A stretch of DNA of 64,000 bases, taken from contig NZ_BLWI01000008.1 of assembly GCF_013282155.1 (NCBI RefSeq), positions 669,470 to 733,469 on the forward strand, in the 5' to 3' direction. Origin of the DNA: Sulfitobacter sp. HGT1. Its GTDB lineage: Bacteria; Pseudomonadota; Alphaproteobacteria; Rhodobacterales; Rhodobacteraceae. A program made the translations under genes and the position numbers. Below the pieces are notes generated by a model. It had not been told where the DNA came from, ran no database searches, and saw only the letters and a list, made by a program, of their open reading frames with translations. The first letter of the stretch is position 1. Every line of letters starts with the position of its first letter. Positions 9,808 to 18,905 of the stretch are shown here, piece by piece.

Positions 9808-10263
9808 CTATTGCGTTGATCTTTTGGGCCGGAACGGCAGCGCCATCAGTTGCACGCCTTCCTCGACCAGTTCTTTCGCCTGATCCAGCCGCGCTTCGCC
9901 ATAAATCGACCGCTCGGGCTTTTCGCCCGCATGCATCGCGCGGGCTTCCTTGACGAAATCGGCCCCCACATAATCCGACGAGGCTTCGACCTTTTTGCGC
10001 AGGGCGCTGATGGCTTTTTCGATCTCGCTTTTGGGTTCGGACAACACCGGCACCGCCGGATCGCCCGTCGCTTGAGGCTCTGCCAGAGCTGCCGATTTTC
10101 CTGTGGAAACACGCGGTGCCATCATGCCTTTAGTGACCTGCGACGACCCGCAAACAGCACAGCTGATATGGCCCGCCTGCGCCAGCGCATCAAAGGCGGC
10201 TGCCGATTTGAACCAGCTGTCAAAGCGGTGGTCCTGGTCACATTTCAAGGTAAATTGGATCAT
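9808..10263 (-). CDS. DUF1178 family protein
   Basis: 151-residue protein of the alphaproteobacterial DUF1178 family, function unknown. The N-terminus MIQFTLKCDQDHRFDSWF is the family hallmark, and CAVCG at about residue 35 together with Cys8 forms a likely zinc-binding ribbon. The central region is charged and low in complexity. The ATG at 10263 is chosen over an in-frame upstream start because the family begins at this MI(R/Q)(Y/F). It sits between a Nudix hydrolase and an SDR on the same strand, often seen in this order. Confidence 0.88.
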   Translation of the reverse strand: MIQFTLKCDQDHRFDSWFKSAAAFDALAQAGHISCAVCGSSQVTKGMMAPRVSTGKSAALAEPQATGDPAVPVLSEPKSEIEKAISALRKKVEASSDYVGADFVKEARAMHAGEKPERSIYGEARLDQAKELVEEGVQLMALPFRPKRSTQ

Positions 10264-10340
10264 CCTACCCGCAGCTTGCCCTTTTCGATCAGTGTAAACA
10301 ATCAACTCTTACATAAAAAATGGTGCGCCTGCCCGCAGGT

Positions 10341-10811
10341 TCAAGCGTCAGGCAGGCCCGGACGCGGATCAAAATCGCGGATCATCCGGCGCAGCTCGGG
10401 TTCTCTCACCATTTTCATCGCCTTTTTGCGCGACACCCATTTGCGCCGCCGCTGCCCGGCTTCGGGATACTTCTTGGCTTTTGCCTTCACCTCAACAGGA
10501 TACAGCAACGCGAGCACCGGCAGGACTGAATCCTCGCCCACTTCCTTCGCATAGGAATATACCCCCAGACAGCCCCCGGTGACACGCCCGCGCACGCCCG
10601 CTTCCTCCCAGGCTTCCTGCAAGACTGCGGCCTCGGGGGTTTTGGCGTGCATCGGCCAGCCTTTGGGCATGATCCAGCGTTTTGATTTGCGCGAAGTGAC
10701 CACTAATATCTGAAGCTTGCCCTGCCTGATCCGGTAGCACAGTGCGGCAAATTGCGAACGGGCTTCGCCTTTGCGGGCACCTTGCAGCGATATGGGCAGT
10801 TGTTTGATCAT
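10341..10811 (-). CDS. NUDIX hydrolase
   Basis: 156-residue Nudix-fold hydrolase that cleaves nucleoside diphosphates linked to another group. The Nudix box is GWPMHAKTPEAAVLQEAWEEAG at about residues 50-72; its EAWEEAG part gives the metal-binding glutamates, while the usual Arg before Glu is Gln. The lead-in RWIMPKG resembles diphosphoinositol-polyphosphate or Ap-n-A hydrolases. The C-terminal third is strongly basic (KAKAKKYPEAGQRRRKW), which may bind a polyanionic substrate or nucleic acid. First gene of the minus-strand group; divergent from modA. Confidence 0.9.
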   Translation of the reverse strand: MIKQLPISLQGARKGEARSQFAALCYRIRQGKLQILVVTSRKSKRWIMPKGWPMHAKTPEAAVLQEAWEEAGVRGRVTGGCLGVYSYAKEVGEDSVLPVLALLYPVEVKAKAKKYPEAGQRRRKWVSRKKAMKMVREPELRRMIRDFDPRPGLPDA

Positions 10812-10918
10812 CTGGGTCTCGAAAAGGATACAGCCGTTAGGGAATTGTTTAGCGCCTTGCGTTGTCTAAGGCCAGTGATCCCCTTGCGTGCGATATACGC
10901 TTGTCGGATAGTGGTGAC

Positions 10919-11650
10919 ATGATTTCAAGACTGCTCATCATTCTGGCGGCTTTGCTGCCTGTCGCGGCACAGGCGCAGCCTGCGCCGGTCACGGTCTTCG
11001 CCGCCGCCAGCCTGCGCGGCGCGCTGGATCAGGTGGCCGCAGGATACGGCGCGCCGGTTGCGCTGTCTTTTGGCGGTTCGGGCACGATGGCACGCCAGAT
11101 TGCCGCCGGTGCCCCTGCCGATGTGGTGATCCTTGCCAATGCCGTCTGGATGGGCTGGCTGGTTGAAAACGGCCCCGTGGCCCAAGGCGCGCCGGTTGAT
11201 TTGCTGGGCAACAGTCTGGTGCTGATCGCCCCCAATGCCACCTCGTCAAACCCCGACCCGTTTCACCTTGCAGGTTTCCTCGGCGACGGGCGGTTGGCGA
11301 TGGGGCAACGCGATGCCGTGCCCGCCGGAATTTACGCCGCCCAATGGTTAAAGGCCACCGGTCAATGGGATGCCTTGCAGCCCCGTCTTGCAGAAACCGA
11401 CAATGTGCGCAGTGCCTTGGCACTTGTGGCGCGGGGCGATGCGCCTTTGGGAATAGTCTATCGCACCGATGCGCTGGCCGAACCTGATGTCCGCGTGGTC
11501 TTTGATGTGCCCGCAGATCAGCACAGCCCGATCACCTATCCCGCCGCCGCCCTGACCAAGGCCGGAGCCGCCTTTCTGGCGCACCTGCAAAGCCCGGACA
11601 GCAGCGCTGTGTTCGCAAGCTTCGGTTTTGCGCCCGTGACCGCCCAATGA
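10919..11650 (+). CDS. modA: Molybdate ABC transporter substrate-binding protein
   Basis: 243-residue periplasmic molybdate/tungstate-binding protein. A Sec signal peptide covers about residues 1-20 (MISRLLIILAALLPVAAQAQ). The mature part starts with VTVFAAASLRGALDQ, where the Ser side chains bind the oxyanion, and continues with FGGSGTMARQI, a second ligand loop. The ATG at 10919 gives a clean signal peptide; an upstream TTG in frame does not. The stop overlaps the modB start by 4 bp. No ModE-type regulator gene or obvious ModE palindrome was seen in the 107-bp divergent region upstream. Confidence 0.95.
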   Translation: MISRLLIILAALLPVAAQAQPAPVTVFAAASLRGALDQVAAGYGAPVALSFGGSGTMARQIAAGAPADVVILANAVWMGWLVENGPVAQGAPVDLLGNSLVLIAPNATSSNPDPFHLAGFLGDGRLAMGQRDAVPAGIYAAQWLKATGQWDALQPRLAETDNVRSALALVARGDAPLGIVYRTDALAEPDVRVVFDVPADQHSPITYPAAALTKAGAAFLAHLQSPDSSAVFASFGFAPVTAQ

Positions 11651-12336
11651 CCCCAGACGCCGCTGCATGGGACGCGCTGCGCCTGTCGCTTTGGGTGGCG
11701 GTCTGGGCGACCGTTCTTGCCATTCCGCTGGCGCTGTGGGTGGCGTGGCTGCTGGCCCGGCGCGAGTTTTGGGGCAAATCGCTGCTGAATGCCGCCGTGC
11801 ATCTGCCGCTGGTTCTGCCGCCTGTGGTCACAGGTTATCTGCTGCTGATGGCATTCGGACGCACCGCACCGCTGGGCCGCGCGCTGGACGCAATCGGCCT
11901 GCAACTGGCGTTTCACTGGTCAGGCGCGGTGCTGGCGGCGATGATCATGGGGTTTCCGTTGATGGTGCGGGCCATGCGCCTTGCGATCGAGGCCGTTGAC
12001 CCCAAGCTCGAGGACGCCGCCGCCTCACTGGGGGCCTCGCGCGCATCGGTCTTTGGCCGCGTCACCCTTCCCCTGATCCTGCCGGGTATTCTGGCGGGCA
12101 CCGTCATGGGCTTTGCCAAGGCGATGGGCGAATTCGGGGCCACGATCACCTTTGTTGCAAATATCCCCGGTCAGACCCAGACCCTGCCCAGCGCCATCTG
12201 GTCGGCCCTGCAAATTCCCGGCGGCGAAGGTCAGGCCGTGATCATGGTGGTGATGGCCAGCACCGTGGCCATCGCGGCGGTGCTGCTGTCCGAACTGCTT
12301 GCCCGCCGCGTTGCTGCAAGGATCGCAGGCGCATGA
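11647..12336 (+). CDS. modB: Molybdate ABC transporter permease
   Basis: 229-residue inner-membrane permease with about five hydrophobic helices. The ABC-permease EAA loop is seen as LEDAAASLGASRASVFGRVTLP, about residue 118 onward, which contacts the ModC ATPase. Length matches ModB. Starts at ATGA overlapping modA and itself overlaps modC by 4 bp, so translation of the three is coupled. Confidence 0.96.
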   Translation: MTPDAAAWDALRLSLWVAVWATVLAIPLALWVAWLLARREFWGKSLLNAAVHLPLVLPPVVTGYLLLMAFGRTAPLGRALDAIGLQLAFHWSGAVLAAMIMGFPLMVRAMRLAIEAVDPKLEDAAASLGASRASVFGRVTLPLILPGILAGTVMGFAKAMGEFGATITFVANIPGQTQTLPSAIWSALQIPGGEGQAVIMVVMASTVAIAAVLLSELLARRVAARIAGA

Positions 12337-13421
12337 CCCTGTCACTGTCCCTTTCGCACCGCTTTGCGGATTTCGCGCTGGATATCGCGCTTGAAGCCGG
12401 GCCGGGCATCACAGCCTTGTTCGGGCGCTCCGGCGCGGGAAAAACCACTGTGATCAACGCAGTCGGCGGCCTGCTCCGCCCCGACAGCGGCATCATTTCA
12501 GTCGATGGCGAAGTCCTTTTGGACACGGCCCGTGGCATATTCATCCCGCCCCACAAGCGCCGTCTGGGAACCGTGTTTCAGGACGCCCGCCTGTTCCCGC
12601 ATCTGAACGTCGCGCAAAACCTGATGTTCGGGGCACGCTATGCGCCCAAGGGCAGCGTCGGGCCTGAATTATCCGATGTCGTGACCCTGCTCGGCCTTGA
12701 GGACCTGCAAACCCGTGCCCCCGCCACCCTGTCGGGCGGTCAAAAGCAACGGGTGGCCTTGGGGCGCGCGCTGCTCAGCCATCCGCGCATGTTGTTGATG
12801 GATGAACCGCTTGCCAGTCTTGACGCCCCCCGCAAACAAGAGATTTTGCCCTTTCTTGAACGGCTGCGCGACGGGCCGCTTGGCTTGCCCATCTTGTATG
12901 TCAGCCATGCCGTCGATGAAATCGCCCGCCTTGCCGACCGGCTGGTGCTGATCCAAAACGGCCAGATCCAGGCCCAAGGTCCGCTGTTCGAAGTGATGTC
13001 CAACCCCGCCGCCGTTCCCCTGCTGGGTGTGCGCGAGGCCGGTGCTGTCATCGAGGCCGATGTGATCGCCCACGGTGCAGATGGAATATCCACCCTGCGG
13101 ATCAGCGCCGGAGAGATCGAACTGCCCGGCGTACAGGCCCCCATCGGCGCGCGGGTGCGGCTGCGGGTGTTGGCTCAGGATGTGATCTTGTCCCTGACCC
13201 GCCCAGAGGGGCTGAGTTCGGTCAATGTCCTGCCCGTACGGATCGAGGATATCCACCCCGGTGACGGCCCCGGTGCGGCCATTGCACTGCGCGCAGGAAA
13301 CGACAGGCTGCTGGCCCGCGTCACCGCACGGGCGGTGGTGGAATTGGGGCTTTCACGCGGAATGCAGTGTTTTGCCATCCTCAAGGCCACGACCGTGGCC
13401 CCCGGCAGCATCGGACGCTAG
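12333..13421 (+). CDS. modC: Molybdate ABC transporter ATP-binding protein
   Basis: 362-residue ATPase of the molybdate importer. Walker A is GRSGAGKTT (about residues 30-38), the ABC signature is LSGGQKQRVALGRAL (about 128), Walker B is LLMDEPLASLD and the H-loop is YVSHAVDEI. The C-terminal 130 residues form a Mop/TOBE-type oxyanion-binding regulatory domain (e.g. PIGARVRLRVLAQDVIL). Last gene of modABC. Only 11 bp separate it from the convergent EcsC-like gene, with no strong hairpin between. Confidence 0.96.
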   Translation: MTLSLSLSHRFADFALDIALEAGPGITALFGRSGAGKTTVINAVGGLLRPDSGIISVDGEVLLDTARGIFIPPHKRRLGTVFQDARLFPHLNVAQNLMFGARYAPKGSVGPELSDVVTLLGLEDLQTRAPATLSGGQKQRVALGRALLSHPRMLLMDEPLASLDAPRKQEILPFLERLRDGPLGLPILYVSHAVDEIARLADRLVLIQNGQIQAQGPLFEVMSNPAAVPLLGVREAGAVIEADVIAHGADGISTLRISAGEIELPGVQAPIGARVRLRVLAQDVILSLTRPEGLSSVNVLPVRIEDIHPGDGPGAAIALRAGNDRLLARVTARAVVELGLSRGMQCFAILKATTVAPGSIGR

Positions 13422-13432
13422 GCTCTGGCGCG

Positions 13433-14212
13433 TTAGACTTTGGCGCGTTGCGATAACCGCTTGCGGCCAACCTTGTCGCGGAACATGCTAATCAGCTCTT
13501 CATGCGGGACATCCGCGTCGATCGCCAACTTGCGCAGACCGAAATGCACATGCGCCATGTCTTCGTAATAACTGGTATAGGCATAATTCGTCGCGGCCCC
13601 TGCAACGGCCCCCAGCACCGGCACCGCCTGCGCGGCCAGCTTTTGGCCCAGCACCACAGCCAGCTTTGGCGCGACCTTGGCAATCACGGCCTGCATGGCC
13701 CGACCGCTCAGCGCGATGCGGGCTGACAAAAAGCCCAGATCGGCCCCGTCATCATCTGATAAAGGCCCCGCAGCAGCAAAGACCTGCACGCAATCGAACT
13801 GCACATTCTCGGCCAGCGGATCAAACCCGTGGTCCACGGCAACCCCCTGGATCACCCGCAACAGCAATGTCGTGGTCACAGGCAGCTCTGCCAGGGCGGT
13901 GGGCAAACCACCTGCACCGCCAGCCGCCCCCATCGCGGCACTCACCGCCTGGTTCAGCCAGCTTTTCTGGTCCGGCACCATGGACCGCGACGAAGTGGCC
14001 GCCTTCATCGCCTGACCCAATGCCTTGATCGTGGCGGTTTCCAGATTACGCCGCACGGCACCGGGCAGTTTGTCGATCAACCCTTCGGCACTGCCGCCGA
14101 TCAGGTTCAGCACATTGATGCCCACCCCCCCTGCGCCCTTATAGCGGGCCGCAAGCTGGTCAAGCCGCACCTCAACATCCACGGTCGCTGGCAGGTCGCT
14201 TTCGATTTGCAT
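13433..14212 (-). CDS. EcsC family protein
   Basis: 259-residue protein resembling the EcsC family, whose Bacillus member is encoded with an ABC transporter but whose activity is not established. The body is Ala/Gly-rich with amphipathic segments, e.g. AVSAAMGAAGGAGGLP and AVPVLGAVAGAATNYAYT, which could associate with membranes. The ATG at 14212 has a good GGAGAG ribosome site, and an upstream in-frame start does not. It ends 11 bp from modC in convergent orientation and follows a GNAT gene on the same strand by 50 bp. Confidence 0.82.
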   Translation of the reverse strand: MQIESDLPATVDVEVRLDQLAARYKGAGGVGINVLNLIGGSAEGLIDKLPGAVRRNLETATIKALGQAMKAATSSRSMVPDQKSWLNQAVSAAMGAAGGAGGLPTALAELPVTTTLLLRVIQGVAVDHGFDPLAENVQFDCVQVFAAAGPLSDDDGADLGFLSARIALSGRAMQAVIAKVAPKLAVVLGQKLAAQAVPVLGAVAGAATNYAYTSYYEDMAHVHFGLRKLAIDADVPHEELISMFRDKVGRKRLSQRAKV

Positions 14213-14262
14213 AGGGTCTCTCCGGCTGTTCGCTATAGATGTGGTGCTATTGGCGCGCCGTT

Positions 14263-14742
14263 TCAATCCGTCCAGCGCCTGACGTCACCCTCGATGCCGT
14301 CCCAGGCTCCCTCGACCAAGGCGCGGCCCAAGACGCGGGCGGGGTTGGTCGGCGGCGGCATCACGACATGTTCCAGCAGCGTAAAACCAAAGCGTTCGTA
14401 ATAGGGCGCGTCGCCCACCAGCATCACCCGCGTCCACCCCAATGGCAAGGCTTGGGACAGGCTGCTTTCAATCAGCATACCGCCCAATCCTTCGCCCTGA
14501 CGCGTCGGGTGCACGGCCACAGGCCCCAGCAACAAGGCGTCAACCGCCCCGATATGTATCGGCCAATACCGGATCGCACCGGCAAGAATGCCATCCGCAT
14601 CCCGTGCGACATAGCTCAGCCCCGCAACAGGCGGAATGCCGTCACGCAAGCGGTAGGACGACAACGCCTCGCGGCCCGGGGCGAAACAAGTGTCATAAAG
14701 CGCTTCGACTTCCCAATGGTCAGCCTTGGTCTCTGGTCTCAT
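14263..14742 (-). CDS. GNAT family N-acetyltransferase
   Basis: 159-residue acetyl-CoA-dependent acetyltransferase. The start MRPETKADHWEVEALY fits the first strand of the fold. The acetyl-CoA pyrophosphate loop is HPTRQGEGLGGMLIE (R/Q-x2-G-x-G/A pattern) near residue 78, and YYERFGF near 112 is the usual C-terminal substrate/CoA element. The substrate is unknown; the family includes small-molecule and protein N-acetyltransferases. The ATG at 14742 is chosen over a GTG three codons upstream. Upstream of the EcsC-like gene on the same strand. Confidence 0.88.
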   Translation of the reverse strand: MRPETKADHWEVEALYDTCFAPGREALSSYRLRDGIPPVAGLSYVARDADGILAGAIRYWPIHIGAVDALLLGPVAVHPTRQGEGLGGMLIESSLSQALPLGWTRVMLVGDAPYYERFGFTLLEHVVMPPPTNPARVLGRALVEGAWDGIEGDVRRWTD

Positions 14743-14835
14743 TTGATACACGTAACGCGGCCCTGTCGGCGGTTTTGAGGTAGCAAAGCCTCTAACATGA
14801 CGCTAGCCATAGGTGCAAACCTTGAGGAGAATTTG

Positions 14836-15441
14836 ATGTTCTATCGCCCAAAAGACGGCCATTCCCTGCCCCACAATCCGTTCAATGCCATTGTCACCCC
14901 GCGCCCGATCGGGTGGATATCCACCCGCGATGCCCAAGGGCGTGACAATCTGGCCCCCTATTCGTTTTTTAATGGCGTGGCCTATGTCCCGCCGCAAGTG
15001 ATGTTTGCGTCCACCGGCACCAAAGCGGATGTGGACGGGACCAAGGACAGCATGGCCAATATCCGTGAAACCGGCGTGTTTTGCGTGAACATCGTGGAAT
15101 ATGCGATGCGCGATGCGATGAACGCGTCTTCGGCGACACTGCCACATGGTGCAGATGAATTTGGCCATGCAGGTGTGGAAAAAGCGGAATGTGATGAAAT
15201 CGCATGTGCCCGCGTTGCAAATGCCCCCGCGAGCCTCGAATGCCGCATGACCCAGATGGTCAAGATCGAAGGCGAAAGCAATTATGTGGTGTTTGGCGAA
15301 GTCATCGGCGTGCACATGCGCGACGATTGCATCAAGGACGGCCGCTTTGACGTGACCACCTATCAACCGCTTTCACGGCTGGGCTATCGCGACTACGCCC
15401 GCGTCACAGAGGTGTTCGAGATTATCCGCCCGGACGACTAA
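14836..15441 (+). CDS. Flavin reductase family protein (FMN-binding)
   Basis: 201-residue flavoprotein of the flavin reductase-like/FMN-binding split-barrel family. The segment NPFNAIVTPRPIGWISTRD near the N-terminus binds FMN phosphate and isoalloxazine; APYSFFNGVAYVPP and NIVEYAMRDAMN are further family blocks. The ATG at 14836 has a GAGGAG ribosome site; a further in-frame start upstream lacks one. Partner enzyme unknown: such proteins can supply reduced flavin to a monooxygenase or act alone as oxidoreductases. It converges on the SulP gene over a double hairpin. Confidence 0.88.
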   Translation: MFYRPKDGHSLPHNPFNAIVTPRPIGWISTRDAQGRDNLAPYSFFNGVAYVPPQVMFASTGTKADVDGTKDSMANIRETGVFCVNIVEYAMRDAMNASSATLPHGADEFGHAGVEKAECDEIACARVANAPASLECRMTQMVKIEGESNYVVFGEVIGVHMRDDCIKDGRFDVTTYQPLSRLGYRDYARVTEVFEIIRPDD

Positions 15442-15450
15442 CGCACGGGC

Positions 15451-15494
15451 GGAATTTTTCAAAATTCCGGTCCGTTTTCTTTGAAAGAAAACGG
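15451..15494. terminator. Double hairpin between convergent genes
   Basis: Two adjacent inverted repeats between the convergent flavin reductase and SulP genes: GGAATTTT-N2-AAAATTCC (15451-15468) and CCGTTTTCTTT-N1-AAAGAAAACGG (15472-15494), joined by GGT. Each has T-rich arms readable on both strands, so it can serve as a bidirectional terminator. The layout and the joining CCGGTCCG recur at 50643-50683. Confidence 0.65.
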
Positions 15495-15504
15495 CGACGC
15501 CGGA

Positions 15505-17166
15505 TTAGTGGCCGCCCAGGATACCTGTGCGCACCTGATAGTTGGCGGCGACTTCGTATTCGGGATCGTCGTCGCTGTCGATCATCAGGTGGCCGGCCTT
15601 TTGCAGCAGGCGGTGACAATCGCGGCTCAGGTGGCGCAGTTGAACGCGTTTTCCGGCCTCCTCGTATTTTGCGGCAATCGTTTCAATCGCCTGTAGGGCG
15701 GATTGGTCCGCCACGCGGCTGTCGGCAAAATCCACGATCACTTCGGACGGGTCCTGCTGGACGTCGAACAATTCGGCGAAGCCTTCGGATGAACCAAAGA
15801 ACAGCGGGCCTTGCACCTGATAGACCTTGGCCCCTTCGGGCGTCAGATAGGTTTTTGCATGAATGCGCCGCGCGTTGGTCCAGGCATAGGCCAGTGCCGA
15901 TACGATCACCCCGACCACAACCGCCACCGCAAGGTCTTTGTACACGGTCACAACTGTCACCAGCAGAATGACAAACGCATCCATCAGCGGCACCTTGCGC
16001 AGGATGGTCAGCGAGTTCCACGCGAAGGTCCCGATCACGACCATGAACATCACGCCCACCAATGCGGCCAGCGGGATCAGTTCGATCACAGACGATCCGA
16101 CCAGAATGAACAGCAACAGGAAGATCGCGGCAGCGATCCCCGCCACCCGCGTCCGGCCCCCGGATTTCACGTTGATCATCGACTGACCGATCATCGCACA
16201 CCCGCCCATACCGCCGAAAAAGCCGGTCACGGTGTTTGCCACACCTTGGGCAATACATTCCTGGCTGGCACCGCCACGGGTGTTGGTCATGTCGCTGACC
16301 AGGTTCAGGGTCAGCAGCGATTCAATCAGGCCGATGGCCGCCAGAATAACGGCATAGGGCAGGATGATGTAAAACGTCTCAAGGGTGAAGGGGGCCAATG
16401 CGGTGCCATACAGCCCGATGCCTTCGCCAAAGGGCATGTGGAACATTGGAAATCCACCCTCGATCGAGGCCAGATCACCGACGCGCGGCACGTCCATGCC
16501 AAAGGCAATCACCACGGCCGCGACGATGCCAATGCCTGCAAGCGGTGCAGGAACCAGTTTGGTAATGCGCGGCATGACCCAGATGATCGCCATGGTCGCC
16601 GCCACCAGCGCCAGCATCAGCATCAAGGGCTGGCCGGACAGCCATTCGCCGCCCCCCATGCCGTGGCCTGTATCCACCATGGTGCCGGGCACCTTGAACT
16701 GGCTAAGCTGGGCAAGAAAGATGACGATCGCAAGCCCGTTCACAAAGCCCAGCATAACCGGATGCGGCACCAGCCGGATGAATTTGCCCCATCGCATCAC
16801 ACCAGCAAAAATCTGGATCAGGCCCATCAACACCACCGTGGCAAACAGATATTCAACCCCGTGCTGCGACACCAAGGCCACCATCACAACCGCCAAAGCC
16901 CCTGTCGCCCCAGAGATCATGCCGGGGCGGCCACCGATCAACGCAGTAATCAACCCCACCAGAAACGCCGCATAAAGCCCGACCAGCGGATGCACCCCGG
17001 CCACAAAGGCAAAAGCCACCGCTTCGGGCACCAACGCCAGCGCGACAGTCAGCCCGGACAGCAATTCAATGCGCAAACGCGAGACCGAGAGACCTTCGCC
17101 CGGCATCCAGCGCAGATCGGTCACATCAAGGTTCTTGGTGAAGCTGCGGAAAGTGGTACGCGCCAT
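15505..17166 (-). CDS. SulP family inorganic anion transporter with STAS domain
   Basis: 553-residue inner-membrane carrier of the SulP/SLC26 family (sulfate, bicarbonate or other anions). About 10-12 hydrophobic helices fill residues 25-430, including LALVPEAVAFAFVAGV and the internal repeat characteristic of the fold; a cytosolic STAS domain occupies about 440-545 (e.g. EVIVDFADSRVADQSALQAIE). The ATG at 17166 (MARTTF) with AAGGA upstream is preferred to an earlier in-frame start that would add a non-hydrophobic extension. The anion cannot be told from sequence. Divergent from mtnP. Confidence 0.93.
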   Translation of the reverse strand: MARTTFRSFTKNLDVTDLRWMPGEGLSVSRLRIELLSGLTVALALVPEAVAFAFVAGVHPLVGLYAAFLVGLITALIGGRPGMISGATGALAVVMVALVSQHGVEYLFATVVLMGLIQIFAGVMRWGKFIRLVPHPVMLGFVNGLAIVIFLAQLSQFKVPGTMVDTGHGMGGGEWLSGQPLMLMLALVAATMAIIWVMPRITKLVPAPLAGIGIVAAVVIAFGMDVPRVGDLASIEGGFPMFHMPFGEGIGLYGTALAPFTLETFYIILPYAVILAAIGLIESLLTLNLVSDMTNTRGGASQECIAQGVANTVTGFFGGMGGCAMIGQSMINVKSGGRTRVAGIAAAIFLLLFILVGSSVIELIPLAALVGVMFMVVIGTFAWNSLTILRKVPLMDAFVILLVTVVTVYKDLAVAVVVGVIVSALAYAWTNARRIHAKTYLTPEGAKVYQVQGPLFFGSSEGFAELFDVQQDPSEVIVDFADSRVADQSALQAIETIAAKYEEAGKRVQLRHLSRDCHRLLQKAGHLMIDSDDDPEYEVAANYQVRTGILGGH

Positions 17167-17326
17167 TGGGGCATCCTTCGTATTAATCGGTCTTGGAGAA
17201 GTTTTCCGCTCATTAGACCAAAGCGGCATAGATGGAAAGGCAAGCCCCGCCCAAGCGTCGGGTTTCGGGGTTTCCATCACTGCGAAGCTTGATACTCTGC
17301 CTGAAAATCAGTCCAAAGGCTTTCCC

Positions 17327-18199
17327 ATGACCAAAACAAAAATCGCCGTGATTGGCGGATCGGGCATCTATGACATCGACGGGCTGCAAGGGGCCGAATG
17401 GCTGACCGTGCAAACCCCTTGGGGGCCCACATCGGACGCGATCCTGACCGGCACGCTCGATGGGGTCGAGATGGCGTTTCTGCCGCGTCACGGGCGCGGG
17501 CATGTGCATTCGCCCAGCACCGTCCCCTACCGCGCCAATATCGATGCGTTGAAACGGCTGGGCTGCACGGATGTGATCAGTGTTTCGGCCTGCGGGTCGT
17601 TCCGCGAGGCCATGGCACCGGGTGATTTCGTGATCGTGGACCAGTTCATTGACCGGACCTTTGCGCGGGAAAAATCGTTCTTCGGGACCGGCTGCGTCGC
17701 CCATGTCAGCGTGGCCCACCCGACCTGTCCGCGCCTTGGCGATGCCTGCGAGACCGCCGCGAGGGACGCCGGCATCAACGTGCACCGCGGCGGCACCTAT
17801 CTGGCGATGGAAGGCCCGCAGTTTTCAACGCTGGCCGAATCCAACATGTACCGCAACAGCTGGGGTGCCGATGTGATCGGGATGACCAACATGCCCGAAG
17901 CCAAGCTCGCCCGCGAGGCGGAGCTTTGTTACGCATCCGTTGCGATGATCACCGATTATGACAGCTGGCACCCTGAGCACGGCGAGGTCGATGTCACCAA
18001 GATCATCGAGACCCTGATGGGCAATGCCGACAAGGGCCGCCAGATGGTCGCGCGTTTGCCAGCATTGCTGGGGGCCGCGCGCGCGCCCTGCCCGCAAGGC
18101 TGCGACCGCGCGCTGGAATACGCGATATTGACCCAGCCCGAAATGCGTGACCCCACGTTGATGGCGAAACTGGATGCGGTTGCAGGTCGGGTGATTTAA
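17327..18199 (+). CDS. mtnP: S-methyl-5'-thioadenosine phosphorylase
   Basis: 290-residue phosphorylase that splits methylthioadenosine to adenine and methylthioribose-1-phosphate. The N-terminus KIAVIGGSGIYDI and the phosphate/base-site blocks FLPRHGRGH, SVSACGSFRE and LAMEGPQFST are typical. The ATG at 17327 (MTKTKIAV) is taken as start; the same frame extends upstream but into non-conserved sequence. The next gene, apt, recycles the adenine released, so the pair makes a salvage unit that removes the by-product of polyamine or homoserine-lactone synthesis and links to metK elsewhere in the window. Confidence 0.95.
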   Translation: MTKTKIAVIGGSGIYDIDGLQGAEWLTVQTPWGPTSDAILTGTLDGVEMAFLPRHGRGHVHSPSTVPYRANIDALKRLGCTDVISVSACGSFREAMAPGDFVIVDQFIDRTFAREKSFFGTGCVAHVSVAHPTCPRLGDACETAARDAGINVHRGGTYLAMEGPQFSTLAESNMYRNSWGADVIGMTNMPEAKLAREAELCYASVAMITDYDSWHPEHGEVDVTKIIETLMGNADKGRQMVARLPALLGAARAPCPQGCDRALEYAILTQPEMRDPTLMAKLDAVAGRVI

Positions 18200-18302
18200 G
18201 CAGTAAACGGGCCGAGCCCGGCGGGCCGGGTCATGAGTATTTGTAAAAGGGTGAAGATGAGGGGGCTGTCCTTTGTCTGCGCCTGGTTTTTGGGAGAACC
18301 AG

Positions 18303-18833
18303 ATGAAACAGGTTCAGGATTATATCCGCACCATCGAAAACTTTCCCCATGAGGGGATCATGTTTCGCGATGTGACAACGCTTTTTGCCGACCCGCGCGG
18401 GTTCCGGATGGCGATTGACCAGATGTTGCACCCCTATGCGGGCGTTGCGATTGACAAGGTTGTGGGCCTTGAGGCGCGCGGCTTTATCCTTGGCGGGGCG
18501 ATTGCGCATCAATTGTCGGTCGGGTTTGTGCCTATCCGCAAGGCGGGCAAATTGCCCGGCAAGACCATCTCGCAGGATTATGTTCTGGAATACGGGCAAG
18601 CCACGGTCGAGATCCATGATGATGCAATCCAGCCCGGAGAGCGGATTTTGGTGGTGGATGATCTGCTGGCCACAGGCGGCACCGCCGAGGCCGGGATCAA
18701 GCTGATCGAACAACTGGGCGGCGAGGTCGTGTCTTGTGCGTTTATCATTGACCTGCCCGAGCTTGGCGGGCGCAAGCGGTTGGAAGCGATGGGCATGGAT
18801 GTTCATGTGCTTTGTGCTTTTGAGGGGATGTAG
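18303..18833 (+). CDS. apt: Adenine phosphoribosyltransferase
   Basis: 176-residue enzyme making AMP from adenine and PRPP. The PRPP-binding motif [16 protein letters not shown] is at about residues 110-125, and the earlier [15 protein letters not shown] block is characteristic of Apt. GGGAG lies upstream of the ATG at 18303. Follows mtnP on the same strand with a 103-bp gap that contains a GC-rich inverted repeat (GCCCGGCGGGCC) and GAGTATTTG, so partial termination between the two is possible. Confidence 0.96.
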   Translation: MKQVQDYIRTIENFPHEGIMFRDVTTLFADPRGFRMAIDQMLHPYAGVAIDKVVGLEARGFILGGAIAHQLSVGFVPIRKAGKLPGKTISQDYVLEYGQATVEIHDDAIQPGERILVVDDLLATGGTAEAGIKLIEQLGGEVVSCAFIIDLPELGGRKRLEAMGMDVHVLCAFEGM

Positions 18834-18840
18834 CGGATTG

Positions 18841-18899
18841 GGGGGCGCTGCCCCCCGTCCCTGCGGGCCGTCCCCCCGGGATATTTCAGAGCCAGAGAA
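18841..18899 (+). repeat. Dispersed 3'-end repeat, copy B
   Basis: Between the convergent apt and FAD-oxidase genes: hairpin GGGGGC-N3-GCCCCC (18841-18855) and tail GGGATATTTCAGAGCCAGAGAA in two pieces of the same unit (18878-18899). It matches copies at 9039, 33658, 49400 and 61678. A terminator role fits its position. Confidence 0.75.
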
Positions 18900-18905
18900 T
18901 ACGGG

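Noticed and set aside
10812..10918. ModE-type operator before modA
   Set aside because: No convincing palindrome was found in the divergent region.
15811..17292. 493-codon plus-strand open frame
   Set aside because: Antisense to the SulP gene; composition is His/Asp/Gln-rich and the SulP reading frame is conserved.
17069..17326. 86-codon N-terminal extension of mtnP
   Set aside because: The extension is antisense to the SulP start and its sequence is not family-like; the ATG at 17327 fits.
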